Source of the DNA: Salinivibrio sharmensis
GTDB lineage: Bacteria; Pseudomonadota; Gammaproteobacteria; Enterobacterales; Vibrionaceae
Length of the DNA: 64,000 nt
Assembly: GCF_001995985.1 (NCBI RefSeq)
Contig: NZ_MUFC01000005.1
Span: 56,690 to 120,689, forward strand
Direction of reading: 5' to 3'
The notes under the pieces were generated by a model. It was not told the DNA's origin, searched no databases, and worked only from the letters and a program-made list of their open reading frames with translations. Below, in pieces: positions 19,261-26,876 of the stretch. Within the stretch, counting starts at the first letter, position 1. Each line of letters opens with the position of its first letter. The position numbers and the translations under genes were made by a program.

Positions 19261-19778
19261 AAGGACGCATGACGCTGGTTGCACTGATTGGCATTTTTGT
19301 CCTGCCCGTGGTGGTGGCGAAATTGGTGCTGGAGCAAAGCTGGTATGAAAAAGGGGTCACCAATTATGGGCAGTTTCTCTCTGAGCCGGCGACCTTGAAT
19401 TGGTTACCCAAGCAAGGCCAGTGGCGGTTGATTTATCGGGTGCCAGAGCAATGTGATTCCGTGTGCGAGCAAGCCCTGTTTCAGTTAACACAAATTCCGA
19501 TTGCGGTCGGCAAAGAGCGCGATCGGGTCAGTAGCGTGGCACTGACAAGCTCGACCCTTAACGCGCCGGAAGTGCTGACATGGCAAACCCTGACCACAGA
19601 TCAGGCGCAGGCATGGCAGCAGCAAGCGTTTGATAAAAATACCATTTATCTTAGCGATCCGATGAACAATGTGGTGCTGGCCTATCCTGTCAGTGACGAT
19701 AAAACGAAGTGGGTGGCGCAAGGTAAAGGCTTATTGCGCGATCTCAAACGGCTTCTTAAATTATCGAAGGTAGGCTGA
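19257..19778 (+). CDS. Membrane-anchored protein of the oxidase cluster with a Sco-like CxxxC core
   Basis: A 173-residue protein with one N-terminal helix and a periplasmic domain. Segment EQCDSVCEQALFQLTQI, followed by ERDRVSSVAL, resembles the copper-binding CxxxC loop of Sco/SenC proteins, and NTIYLSDPMNNVVLAY resembles their penultimate strand. However, the conserved Sco histidine normally just before that strand seems replaced by Lys-Asn. I infer a diverged Sco-type thioredoxin fold. GTG 19257 overlaps the SURF1 stop; ATG 19269 is an alternative start. No separate Sco gene lies in the cluster. Role unproven. Confidence 0.6.
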   Translation: MKGRMTLVALIGIFVLPVVVAKLVLEQSWYEKGVTNYGQFLSEPATLNWLPKQGQWRLIYRVPEQCDSVCEQALFQLTQIPIAVGKERDRVSSVALTSSTLNAPEVLTWQTLTTDQAQAWQQQAFDKNTIYLSDPMNNVVLAYPVSDDKTKWVAQGKGLLRDLKRLLKLSKVG

Positions 19779-19780
19779 TT

Positions 19781-20803
19781 ATGGCAACACGTCGCTACCA
19801 ACTCGCTGTCTTATCGACACTGATACTGGCCGTGCTGGTGGTTGGGCTTGGCGCGTTTACCCGCCTGACTGAAGCGGGGCTGGGCTGCCCAGACTGGCCC
19901 GGATGCTATGGCCATTTGGCAGTACCGGCCAGTGAAAGCGCGCAATCGGTCGCCATGTCGCGTTTCCCAGATGCGCCGCTTGATATCAATAAAGCATGGA
20001 ATGAAATGCTGCACCGCTACGTGGCGGGCACCTTAGGTCTGGCGATTTTTACGTTGGCGTGGATCAGCTGGCGACGTCCTGACTATCAGGCTTTACGACC
20101 ACTAACCACCTTGCTAAGTGTGGTCGTCATCGCGCAAGCCGCCCTTGGAATGTGGACCGTGACCTTAAGTTTAATGCCGGTGGTGGTGATGGCGCACTTA
20201 CTCGGTGGTTTCACCACGGTATGTTTGCTGGTTTGGCTAGCGGTGGCGACAGGCGCGCTCCGATTGCCGGTGATTTCGATGTCATCATCCGCGCGCCGCG
20301 TAGGCACGTTGGCTTTGGTGGCGGTGATTGTACAAATCGGTCTCGGCGGCTGGACCTCGGCCAACTATGCTGCCACCGTCTGCACTCAGCTTCCTATCTG
20401 TGAAAGCCCTTGGTGGCAGCTTTTCACCCCTTCCGCCTTTCATCCCGTCAGCCCTCTTAGCGAAACCTATCAGTTTGGCGTGCTGAACCATGCCGAGCGG
20501 GTGACCATTCATGCCACCCACCGTCTCGGCGCCATGGTGGTCACCGCATTAGTACTTGCTTGGGCATGGATGCTGTGGCGTGCTGGGGCGCGCGCGCTGG
20601 CAATGAGTGTCAGCGCCGTGTTGGCGATTCAAATTACCCTGGGCGTGACCAATGTGGTCGCGCTACTGCCGCTGAGTGTGGCGGTGGCGCATAACCTCGG
20701 TGGATTGTCGCTATTGGCCACATTACTCCTCACCCGATTTCTATGTCTTTCACCGTCGACCCGACAAGGAGCCCGTGATGGCACAGTTTCAACGTACCGC
20801 TAG
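19781..20803 (+). CDS. ctaA: Heme A synthase CtaA (Cox15)
   Basis: Oxidises the C8 methyl of heme O to a formyl group, making heme A for the oxidase. The 340-residue protein has eight hydrophobic helices in two repeats and the Cox15 signatures: [21 protein letters not shown] near the N-terminus, [38 protein letters not shown] and AVAHNLGG, which supply the heme-ligand histidines. The periplasmic Cys pair CTQLPIC is also present. It starts two bases after the preceding gene and overlaps the heme O synthase gene. Confidence 0.96.
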   Translation: MATRRYQLAVLSTLILAVLVVGLGAFTRLTEAGLGCPDWPGCYGHLAVPASESAQSVAMSRFPDAPLDINKAWNEMLHRYVAGTLGLAIFTLAWISWRRPDYQALRPLTTLLSVVVIAQAALGMWTVTLSLMPVVVMAHLLGGFTTVCLLVWLAVATGALRLPVISMSSSARRVGTLALVAVIVQIGLGGWTSANYAATVCTQLPICESPWWQLFTPSAFHPVSPLSETYQFGVLNHAERVTIHATHRLGAMVVTALVLAWAWMLWRAGARALAMSVSAVLAIQITLGVTNVVALLPLSVAVAHNLGGLSLLATLLLTRFLCLSPSTRQGARDGTVSTYR

Positions 20804-21680
20804 TGTTTCGACGCCTGCTGGCGCCAGTTGGCGAGATTATTATGAGCTGACCAAACCGCGTGTGGTTGCCATGTTGCTTCTCACCGCGTTAGTGGGGATG
20901 TGTTTAGCAACCCCCGGTTGGCCGCCGTGGTCGGCAGTGCTGGTGGGATTGTTTGGCATTGGTGCGCAAGCCAGTGCCGCGGCGGTGTTTAATCACGTTA
21001 TCGATTGGAAAATTGACACGAAAATGCAGCGCACCCGCCATCGCCCCGTTGCCGAGGGACGAGTCAGTCAAGGCGCCGCGTTGGCCTTTGCGGTGGGGTT
21101 GATGGTGAGTGGTTTTATTGCCTGTTGGTGGCTGAATCCGCTCACCGCTTGGCTAACGTTTGCTAGCTTGGTCGGGTATGCGTTGGTGTATACCCAATGG
21201 CTTAAACCTGCGACCCCGCAAAATATCGTGATTGGCGGGTTGGCCGGTGCAATGCCGCCTTTGCTAGGCTGGACCGCGGTGACCGGAGAGCTTCACGCCC
21301 ACGCGTTGCTGCTGGTGATGATCATTTTTACTTGGACGCCGCCTCACTTTTGGGCGTTAGCGATACATCGCCGCCATGATTATGCCAAAGCCGATGTGCC
21401 GATGCTGCCTGTCACTCATGGGGTCGGGTTTACCCAAACTATGGTCTTACTTTACACCCTACTGCTGGTCATCGTGGGCATTTTACCTTGGCTGACCGGG
21501 ATGAGTGGTTGGTTGTATCTAGTGGGGGCGACCACGTTAAATCTGGTCTTTGTCGGGTACGCTTGGCGACTGAAAACCCAGTCGCAAAAAGGCATCGCGT
21601 GGCAGACCTTTAAGTTCTCGATATGGCATATCTTCGCGACCTTTGTGGTGCTCCTTGCCGACCACGCGTTGCTCTATTAA
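20778..21680 (+). CDS. ctaB: Protoheme IX farnesyltransferase (heme O synthase)
   Basis: UbiA-superfamily enzyme that farnesylates heme B to heme O, the substrate of CtaA. ATG 20778 ([15 protein letters not shown]) follows AAGGAGCCC inside the end of ctaA; a longer frame from 20676 lies within ctaA. The 300-residue protein has [11 protein letters not shown], the first Asp-containing prenyl-diphosphate motif [15 protein letters not shown], the second motif [16 protein letters not shown], and nine helices. It ends the oxidase operon; no intrinsic terminator is evident before the convergent lipoprotein gene. Confidence 0.95.
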   Translation: MAQFQRTASVSTPAGASWRDYYELTKPRVVAMLLLTALVGMCLATPGWPPWSAVLVGLFGIGAQASAAAVFNHVIDWKIDTKMQRTRHRPVAEGRVSQGAALAFAVGLMVSGFIACWWLNPLTAWLTFASLVGYALVYTQWLKPATPQNIVIGGLAGAMPPLLGWTAVTGELHAHALLLVMIIFTWTPPHFWALAIHRRHDYAKADVPMLPVTHGVGFTQTMVLLYTLLLVIVGILPWLTGMSGWLYLVGATTLNLVFVGYAWRLKTQSQKGIAWQTFKFSIWHIFATFVVLLADHALLY

Positions 21681-21684
21681 GGGA

Positions 21685-21933
21685 CTACTTTAGCCCTTGC
21701 GCCGACAGCACGGTGGCTTTGTCGGCGACAAAAGACACTTTGATGTGTTTACCATCACCGCCCCACACACAGTGGGTCAGGCCCATGGTGTCGTCGCACT
21801 GGCTCGGCTCGCCAATATGGCTCACAACCACGTCATAGCTCATGCCGACTTCAAGTTGATCATAGTTTTGCTTGGTGACTTTCGAGCAGCCCGCTAGCAA
21901 TACCACCAACACACAGGCAAAAAACACACGCAT
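21685..21933 (-). CDS. Small lipoprotein, BamE/SmpA-like fold (DUF3862 type)
   Basis: An 82-residue protein with a lipoprotein signal peptide ending in LLAGC (lipobox), then a short domain YDQLEVGMSYDVVVSHIGEPSQC...CVWGGDGKHIKVSFVADKATVLSAQGL. The GMSYDVVVSHIGEP motif is that of the DUF3862/SmpA-OmlA superfamily of envelope lipoproteins. I place the start at 21933, six bases after AAGGA; an ATG two codons earlier is too close to that site. Function unknown. Confidence 0.8.
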   Translation of the reverse strand: MRVFFACVLVVLLAGCSKVTKQNYDQLEVGMSYDVVVSHIGEPSQCDDTMGLTHCVWGGDGKHIKVSFVADKATVLSAQGLK

Positions 21934-21965
21934 AACCATTCCTTATTCATTCAGTGTTGAGGGCA

Positions 21966-22007
21966 GTTGACCCAGTGTAACTGACGCAGTGCAACTGACG
22001 CAGTGGG
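21966..22007 (+). repeat. Three 14-bp tandem repeats
   Basis: GTTGACCCAGTGTA, ACTGACGCAGTGCA and ACTGACGCAGTGGG lie head to tail (21966-22007). The unit carries an internal CTG...CAG dyad. They fall in the gap between the lipoprotein gene and dinF. Confidence 0.65.
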
Positions 22008-22075
22008 CTGCCGCTCGTCGATTAGATTGCCGTAATGGTACACTGCTGCACCGATAAGGGCTACCGCTTACCACG

Positions 22076-22093
22076 TCGCTTATCAACGCAATC
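22076..22093 (+). repeat. 18-bp sequence shared with the rpoH-glpE gap (copy 2)
   Basis: Exact second copy of TCGCTTATCAACGCAATC (also 3731-3748), 70 bases before the dinF start. ATCAAAAACG follows nine bases later. Confidence 0.6.
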
Positions 22094-22163
22094 GTGCGCT
22101 TTATCAAAAACGATACGTCATCATGACGGATTGAGTGTAATTCAAACTTCAGAATGAGGCAGT

Positions 22164-23504
22164 ATGTGGCAGTCTTTAACCCAGCGTGAGCTTCACTGGC
22201 GGGTCTTATCGCTGGCTTTACCCATGGTGATCTCCAATATCACTGTTCCCTTGCTAGGGCTAGTCGATGCTGCGGTGATCGGCCATTTAGATCATGCGTG
22301 GTATTTAGGTGGTGTGGCGGTTGGCAGCACCATGATAAATGTCACCTTTTGGCTGTTGGGCTTTTTGCGTATGGCGACCACTGGGTTTACCGCGCAAGCC
22401 TATGGCGCGAATGATAACCGTGAGCTGGCGGCCACCTTTGTGCGTGGGGCGACCTTGGCGGGCCTGTTGGCTGCGCTATTAATCGCACTGCATGTGCCTA
22501 TTTTAGAGGGGGTGATGCACGTTAGTGATGCCAGCGCCGAGGTGAAACATTACGCGAGCCAGTACTTCTCCATTCGGATCTTTAGTGCGCCGGCGACCTT
22601 GATGAACTTGGTGATCATGGGCTGGCTACTGGGGGCGCAAAATGCGCGTCAGCCGATGTGGCTGCTGATCGTGGTCAACAGTGCCAATATTGTCCTTGAT
22701 TTGCTGTTTGTGGTCGGTCTCGATATGAAAGTGGAAGGGGCCGCGGCGGCAAGTGTGGTTGCCGATTATCTCGGCCTCATGCTGGGGCTCTATTTTGTCA
22801 AAGGCATCTGGCAGTCGCGTCAGTTACCGACCGTTCGGTCGGTGTTTGAGCGCGGGCTAACTGGGATGAGCCGTTTGCTAAAGCTTAATCGAGACATCTT
22901 TTTACGTAGCCTTAGCTTGCAGTTGGCGTTTACCTTCATGACCTTCCAAGGGGCGACTCTTGGTGACGAGATTGTGGCCGCTAATGCGGTGTTGATGAGC
23001 TTTCTGATGCTGATTTCCTTTGCGATGGACGGCTTTGCCTATGCGATGGAGGCGATGGTGGGTAGAGCGATTGGCGCACAGAGCAAGTCTGCGTTGTTAG
23101 TGTCACTCATAGGCAGCACGTTTTGGTCGTTGGTGATTTGCTTGGCGATCACGCTGGCGTTTGGCGTGGCAGGCCATCACATCATTGCGCTGATTTCCGA
23201 TATAGAGGCGGTGCGTGATCAAGCGGCGCGTTATTTGCCTTGGCTAGTGGCTATGCCTTTGGTGTCGATGTGGTGCTTTTTGCTCGATGGTATCTTTATT
23301 GGTGCGACGCGGGGTAAAGACATGCGCAATGGGATGTTCGTCGCCACCGCGGGCTTTTTTGCTGCATGGTGGCTAGCCCAAGATTGGGGCAATCACGCCC
23401 TGTGGTTAGCGATGCTTACTTTTATGGCGCTAAGAGGGCTCAGTCTCGCGGTGTGCTTTGTTTACCATTGGCGACGAGATAGCTTTTTTGACGTCACACA
23501 CTGA
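22164..23504 (+). CDS. dinF: MATE family efflux protein DinF
   Basis: Twelve-helix multidrug/toxic-compound exporter of the MATE family. The 446-residue protein matches E. coli DinF closely, for example ALPMVISNITVPLLGLVD, FLRMATTGFTAQAYGA, LKLNRDIFLRSL and WCFLLDGIFIGATRGKDMRN. In E. coli it sits behind lexA and is SOS-induced; here it is alone, 9 kb from lexA, and I see no LexA box in its 224-base upstream gap. Start ATG 22164 follows GAATGAGGCAGT. A terminator follows. Confidence 0.93.
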   Translation: MWQSLTQRELHWRVLSLALPMVISNITVPLLGLVDAAVIGHLDHAWYLGGVAVGSTMINVTFWLLGFLRMATTGFTAQAYGANDNRELAATFVRGATLAGLLAALLIALHVPILEGVMHVSDASAEVKHYASQYFSIRIFSAPATLMNLVIMGWLLGAQNARQPMWLLIVVNSANIVLDLLFVVGLDMKVEGAAAASVVADYLGLMLGLYFVKGIWQSRQLPTVRSVFERGLTGMSRLLKLNRDIFLRSLSLQLAFTFMTFQGATLGDEIVAANAVLMSFLMLISFAMDGFAYAMEAMVGRAIGAQSKSALLVSLIGSTFWSLVICLAITLAFGVAGHHIIALISDIEAVRDQAARYLPWLVAMPLVSMWCFLLDGIFIGATRGKDMRNGMFVATAGFFAAWWLAQDWGNHALWLAMLTFMALRGLSLAVCFVYHWRRDSFFDVTH

Positions 23505-23516
23505 GACCTATCAACA

Positions 23517-23542
23517 AAAAACAGGCCAGTTGGCCTGTTTTT
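23517..23542. terminator. Bidirectional terminator between dinF and nfuA
   Basis: AAAAACAGGCCA (23517-23528) and TGGCCTGTTTTT (23531-23542) form a perfect 12-bp stem with a two-base spacer, with T-runs in both directions. Confidence 0.92.
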
Positions 23543-23561
23543 GCGATGGAAGGGCAGCGTC

Positions 23562-24146
23562 TTAATAGTAAGAGTGATCGCCACGCGCGTGCTCGGTCAC
23601 ATCGCGCACACCCTTTAGCTCGCCGCTGAACTCAGCCAGCAACTGCTTTTCGATCCCTTCTTTTAAGGTCACGTCCACCATCGAGCAGCCATTGCAGCCG
23701 CCCCCGAATTGCAAAATCGCCACCGCGTCATCGGTGATTTCAATCAAGTTCACATGGCCGCCATGGCTGGCAAGCTGTGGGTTAACTTGGCTTTGAATCA
23801 CGTAATCAACACGCTCCATCAAAGGCGCATCGGAGGCCACTTTCCGCATTTTCGCATTCGGCGCTTTCAGCGTCAGCTGTGAACCCATTTTATCGGTGAC
23901 AAAGTCGATTTCCGCTTCGTCTAAAAATGGCAGGCTCATCTCATCGATAAAGGCCGAAAAGCCGTTGAACTTAAGTTCAGTATCGCTGCTTTCTATCGCT
24001 TCGGGTGGGCAATAAGAAACACCGCACTCAGCGTTTGGCGTGCCTGGGTTAACCACAAACACGCGAATATTGGTGCCCTCGGGCTGCTGCTCAAGCAGCT
24101 TCACAAAGTGGCTTTGTGCATTTTCTGAAATATTGACTTCTGACAC
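23562..24146 (-). CDS. nfuA: Fe-S cluster carrier NfuA
   Basis: Scaffold/carrier that delivers 4Fe-4S clusters to target enzymes, important under oxidative or iron stress. The 194-residue protein has a degenerate A-type N-terminal domain ([16 protein letters not shown]) and a C-terminal Nfu domain with the cluster-binding CxxC in [15 protein letters not shown] 24146 gives [14 protein letters not shown], aligning with the E. coli start (191 residues); the frame extends further upstream without support. The gene precedes gntX and bioH in the usual order. Confidence 0.95.
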   Translation of the reverse strand: MSEVNISENAQSHFVKLLEQQPEGTNIRVFVVNPGTPNAECGVSYCPPEAIESSDTELKFNGFSAFIDEMSLPFLDEAEIDFVTDKMGSQLTLKAPNAKMRKVASDAPLMERVDYVIQSQVNPQLASHGGHVNLIEITDDAVAILQFGGGCNGCSMVDVTLKEGIEKQLLAEFSGELKGVRDVTEHARGDHSYY

Positions 24147-24257
24147 GACAAATACCTGACTAATCCAGTGTGTTTTATACAGTGTACTCCGGTTTGCGTT
24201 GGCTATCACCCCTTGAAGCATGTGGCTACTTTCTGCGCATGGATAGCACGCTTTCCG

Positions 24258-24989
24258 TTAGGGTAGATCGGTACGTGCCAAGCAGTAAACATCGATCGTT
24301 TCTGCGCCGGCTCGTCGCAATAATCGGCACAGCTGCGACACTGTTTGCCCGGTTGTCACCACGTCATCAACAATCGCCACATGCGAACTTGGCAGCTCGC
24401 CGTTGATCGCAAACGCGTTTTTAAGATTAGATAGCCGTGCCTGTCGGCTCAAACCTTGCTGTGGTGCTGTATGGCGGCTTCGGGCTAAAACGTTATCGAC
24501 GACGTGAGTATCCAGGTAGTCGGCGAGTGCCCAGGCTAAATGCATACTTTGATTATATCCGCGCTGCCAGCGTCGCCGCCAATGGAGTGGAACAGGCAGC
24601 AGTACGGGCGCGGGCGAATGAATTCGCTCACTTAACTGGCGGGCAAAAGGTATCGCTAATTCAAAGGCCTGTTGGTATTTAAATGCATGGATAAGCTGCG
24701 GCAGCGGATCCTCGTAGGCGCTGATCGCGACCAAACGGTCCCATGCTGGAGGGTGGCTAAGGCAGACACCACAGCGTGTCTGTGGTGTTGGGACCGGCAG
24801 GCCGCAACATTGGCATAGATAATAAGCGTAGTGCGCATCCCAGCAGGCGGCACAGCATAAAGCCGGGGTGGCACCCTCGGGTCCGGCATCCAATGACAAG
24901 TGGCAAACTGGACACTGAGAGGGCAAGAGTTTGCCTCTCCAATGGGTGAGTAAACGTGTGAAGCGCTGTGGTGTGATTGCTGATATCAT
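24258..24989 (-). CDS. gntX: ComF/GntX family protein
   Basis: ComF-family protein with a phosphoribosyltransferase-like domain, related to DNA-uptake protein ComF and E. coli GntX. The 243-residue protein has an N-terminal zinc-ribbon-like set of Cys pairs (CPVCHLSL, CCAAC, CQCCGLPV, CGVC) and a PRT motif VAIVDDVVTTGQTV near the C-terminus. ATG 24989 lies five bases after AAGG; GTG 24995 is an alternative. It diverges from bioH. A role in using DNA as nutrient or in transformation is plausible, as in vibrios, but not shown here. Confidence 0.88.
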   Translation of the reverse strand: MISAITPQRFTRLLTHWRGKLLPSQCPVCHLSLDAGPEGATPALCCAACWDAHYAYYLCQCCGLPVPTPQTRCGVCLSHPPAWDRLVAISAYEDPLPQLIHAFKYQQAFELAIPFARQLSERIHSPAPVLLPVPLHWRRRWQRGYNQSMHLAWALADYLDTHVVDNVLARSRHTAPQQGLSRQARLSNLKNAFAINGELPSSHVAIVDDVVTTGQTVSQLCRLLRRAGAETIDVYCLARTDLP

Positions 24990-24994
24990 AGGCA

Positions 24995-25017
24995 CCTTGA
25001 TTGAAAAGCAACCAAGG
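24995..25017. repeat. Inverted repeat between gntX and bioH
   Basis: CCTTGATTG (24995-25003) and CAACCAAGG (25009-25017) form a dyad with one mismatch around AAAAG, sitting in the 39-base divergent gap. Possible operator; the regulator is unknown. Confidence 0.4.
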
Positions 25018-25028
25018 CAGTGTAAAGC

Positions 25029-25808
25029 ATGGCGTTATGTGATTGGCAATCTCACGGGCAAGGTCCCGATCTGGTTCTCATTCATGGCTGGGGAATGAAC
25101 AGCGCTGTCTGGTCAATGTTGCTCCCTTATTTGACGGCGCACTACCGTGTTCACTGCGTTGACCTGCCGGGTTTTGGCGGTAGTGCCTACCAACCGGATC
25201 TTGATATCGAGAAACTGGCACAAGTGTTGCTTAAAGAATCACCAGCGCATGCAACTTGGATAGGTTGGTCACTGGGCGGATTAGTGGCAACACAAGCCGC
25301 ACTTTTATCGCCACAGCGCGTGACTGGATTGGTCACTATCGCCAGCTCACCCAAGTTTGTTGCAGAGCCAGGGTGGCGTGGGATCAAGTCGGCGGTACTC
25401 ACCGACTTTGCCGGCCAACTTGAGCGCGACTTTTCGCAAACGGTGGAGCGTTTTATGGCGCTGCAAGCCATGGGGTCACCCACGGCAAGAAAAGATGTGA
25501 AAGCGCTCAAGCAAGCGGTGTTCTCGCGACCGGAGCCTGACCCTCGCGCGTTGGCGGATGGCTTGGCGATGCTGGCCACCACGGATCTGCGCCAGCAGTG
25601 TGAGGCGATTTCCGTACCGTGGCTGCGATTATACGGGCGGCTAGACGGTTTAGTGCCCGCGTCGGTGGCGGAAGCTGTCTCTGCGTTAGCGCCTCACTCG
25701 CAATGTGAGGTATTAGCACACAGTGCTCATGCCCCCTTTGTGACGGAGCCTGACGAAGTGGTGGACAAGCTGCTTGCCTTTTTAGGCACAAACTTGCCGC
25801 CCAAATAG
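25029..25808 (+). CDS. bioH: Pimeloyl-[acyl-carrier protein] methyl ester esterase BioH
   Basis: Alpha/beta hydrolase that removes the methyl group from pimeloyl-ACP methyl ester, ending the disguised fatty-acid phase of biotin synthesis. The 259-residue protein has the oxyanion motif LIHGWGMN, the nucleophile elbow GWSLGG, the acid in YGRLDGLVP and the catalytic His in AHSAHAPFVTEP. Divergent from gntX, as in E. coli. No other biotin gene is in the window. Confidence 0.94.
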   Translation: MALCDWQSHGQGPDLVLIHGWGMNSAVWSMLLPYLTAHYRVHCVDLPGFGGSAYQPDLDIEKLAQVLLKESPAHATWIGWSLGGLVATQAALLSPQRVTGLVTIASSPKFVAEPGWRGIKSAVLTDFAGQLERDFSQTVERFMALQAMGSPTARKDVKALKQAVFSRPEPDPRALADGLAMLATTDLRQQCEAISVPWLRLYGRLDGLVPASVAEAVSALAPHSQCEVLAHSAHAPFVTEPDEVVDKLLAFLGTNLPPK

Positions 25809-25906
25809 TGTGCGCTGATCGTTTTTTGGTAGAATTGACTAAATCCTGTCATGGTTCTGCCGATAAGTTAACTATGTCACTTGCTCTGACATTAGGAGAG
25901 ACCATA

Positions 25907-26266
25907 ATGAACGTAGGTAACGTTGGGCAGTCTCAGGCGTATCATCAACAAACGATGAAGCCAAAAGCGCCGACACAACCGCAACAAAATGCGGACAACG
26001 CGGCCAAAGACACGAAAGCAGCCAAGGCTGCTGAGACGCTTTCCGCTGCCGAGGCAGCAAAAGAAAGCAAAGATGTGAAAGCAGCGAAAAACGCTGAAGG
26101 TGTTAAAAAGCCAGAAGAGAAATCATCGGTTGAATCCTTTACCTATGGTGCGTTGGGCATGGACCACCCGGAAAAAGTGAAAGAAAACGATGATACGGCC
26201 TACAGTGCGGGACAATTTTTGTCTGCGCTGGGCACAATAGGCACAATACTCGCGGTTGTCGTCTAA
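25907..26266 (+). CDS. Unknown Lys/Ala-rich protein with hydrophobic C-terminal tail
   Basis: A 119-residue protein I cannot assign. The start MNVGNVGQSQAYHQQ follows AGGAGAGACC. Residues about 20-80 are low-complexity Ala/Lys/Glu/Asp and likely helical or disordered. After a conserved-looking SFTYGALGMDHPEKV segment, the last 20 residues (AGQFLSALGTIGTILAVVV) are hydrophobic, suggesting a tail anchor. It is followed 64 bases later by another unknown gene whose product also begins with MN and ends hydrophobic; the two probably form one transcript. No function is proposed. Confidence 0.7.
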   Translation: MNVGNVGQSQAYHQQTMKPKAPTQPQQNADNAAKDTKAAKAAETLSAAEAAKESKDVKAAKNAEGVKKPEEKSSVESFTYGALGMDHPEKVKENDDTAYSAGQFLSALGTIGTILAVVV

Positions 26267-26330
26267 ACTGTAAGGAGACGAGGCCGCACTGACAATTAGG
26301 CCTTCAGCTGATGTTGGGAGGTAGCATCAG

Positions 26331-26804
26331 ATGAATATATCGCCAGCAAGCGTCAGTATCCCAACTGTCGCGCCATCGGTGAACCCGCCAACGGAGCAAG
26401 TTGCGCGGGATAATCGCATGCGCGAAAAAATTGTCCCCACCAAGCAAGCCCCAGAGCCAGAACACGGCAAAGCGGCGACCGATCAAGGCAAGCAGCTCGG
26501 CCGCTCATCCTGGGATCCGTCACAACACCCTAATTATTCGCTCGACTACAGTCGCGAGTCCTTGTCCGACGCTGATTATGACGGTGCGAACATTGCCGGG
26601 CGTGTTGATGCCATGGCGCGTACCGAGCCGGGTGAGCAAGCACGTAAAGACAACGGCTACCCGCTGGGGTTGAAAATGCCGGAAGAAGTGCTGGAGAAAG
26701 TCGAAGAGCTGAAAAGGTTCGAGCAAACGCGTGCAGTGGTTGCGATGCGCTATCAGCAAGCGACCGTGGCGAATATGCCCTCAGAAGTGCTGATTGTGAT
26801 TTAA
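26331..26804 (+). CDS. Unknown Pro-rich soluble protein
   Basis: A 157-residue protein without signal peptide or membrane helix. The N-terminus is Pro/Ser/Thr-rich (SVSIPTVAPSVNPPTEQVARDNR), the middle polar (SSWDPSQHPNYSLDYSRES), and the C-terminal 50 residues are helical (PEEVLEKVEELKRFEQTRAVVAMRYQQAT). ATG 26331 has GGGAGG about ten bases upstream. The pair with the preceding unknown gene lies between bioH and tex, closed by a strong terminator. Similar short genes occur in vibrios, but I do not recognise a characterised family. Confidence 0.7.
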   Translation: MNISPASVSIPTVAPSVNPPTEQVARDNRMREKIVPTKQAPEPEHGKAATDQGKQLGRSSWDPSQHPNYSLDYSRESLSDADYDGANIAGRVDAMARTEPGEQARKDNGYPLGLKMPEEVLEKVEELKRFEQTRAVVAMRYQQATVANMPSEVLIVI

Positions 26805-26842
26805 GTGGTGTTCATGACGCCATGCTGAGAAAGCCCACGATG

Positions 26843-26874
26843 AAAAAGCCCCACGATGTTGCGTGGGGCTTTTT
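26843..26874. terminator. Bidirectional terminator between the unknown pair and tex
   Basis: AAAAAGCCCCACG (26843-26855) pairs with CGTGGGGCTTTTT (26862-26874) around a six-base loop. It can serve both convergent transcripts. Confidence 0.92.
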
Positions 26875-26876
26875 GG

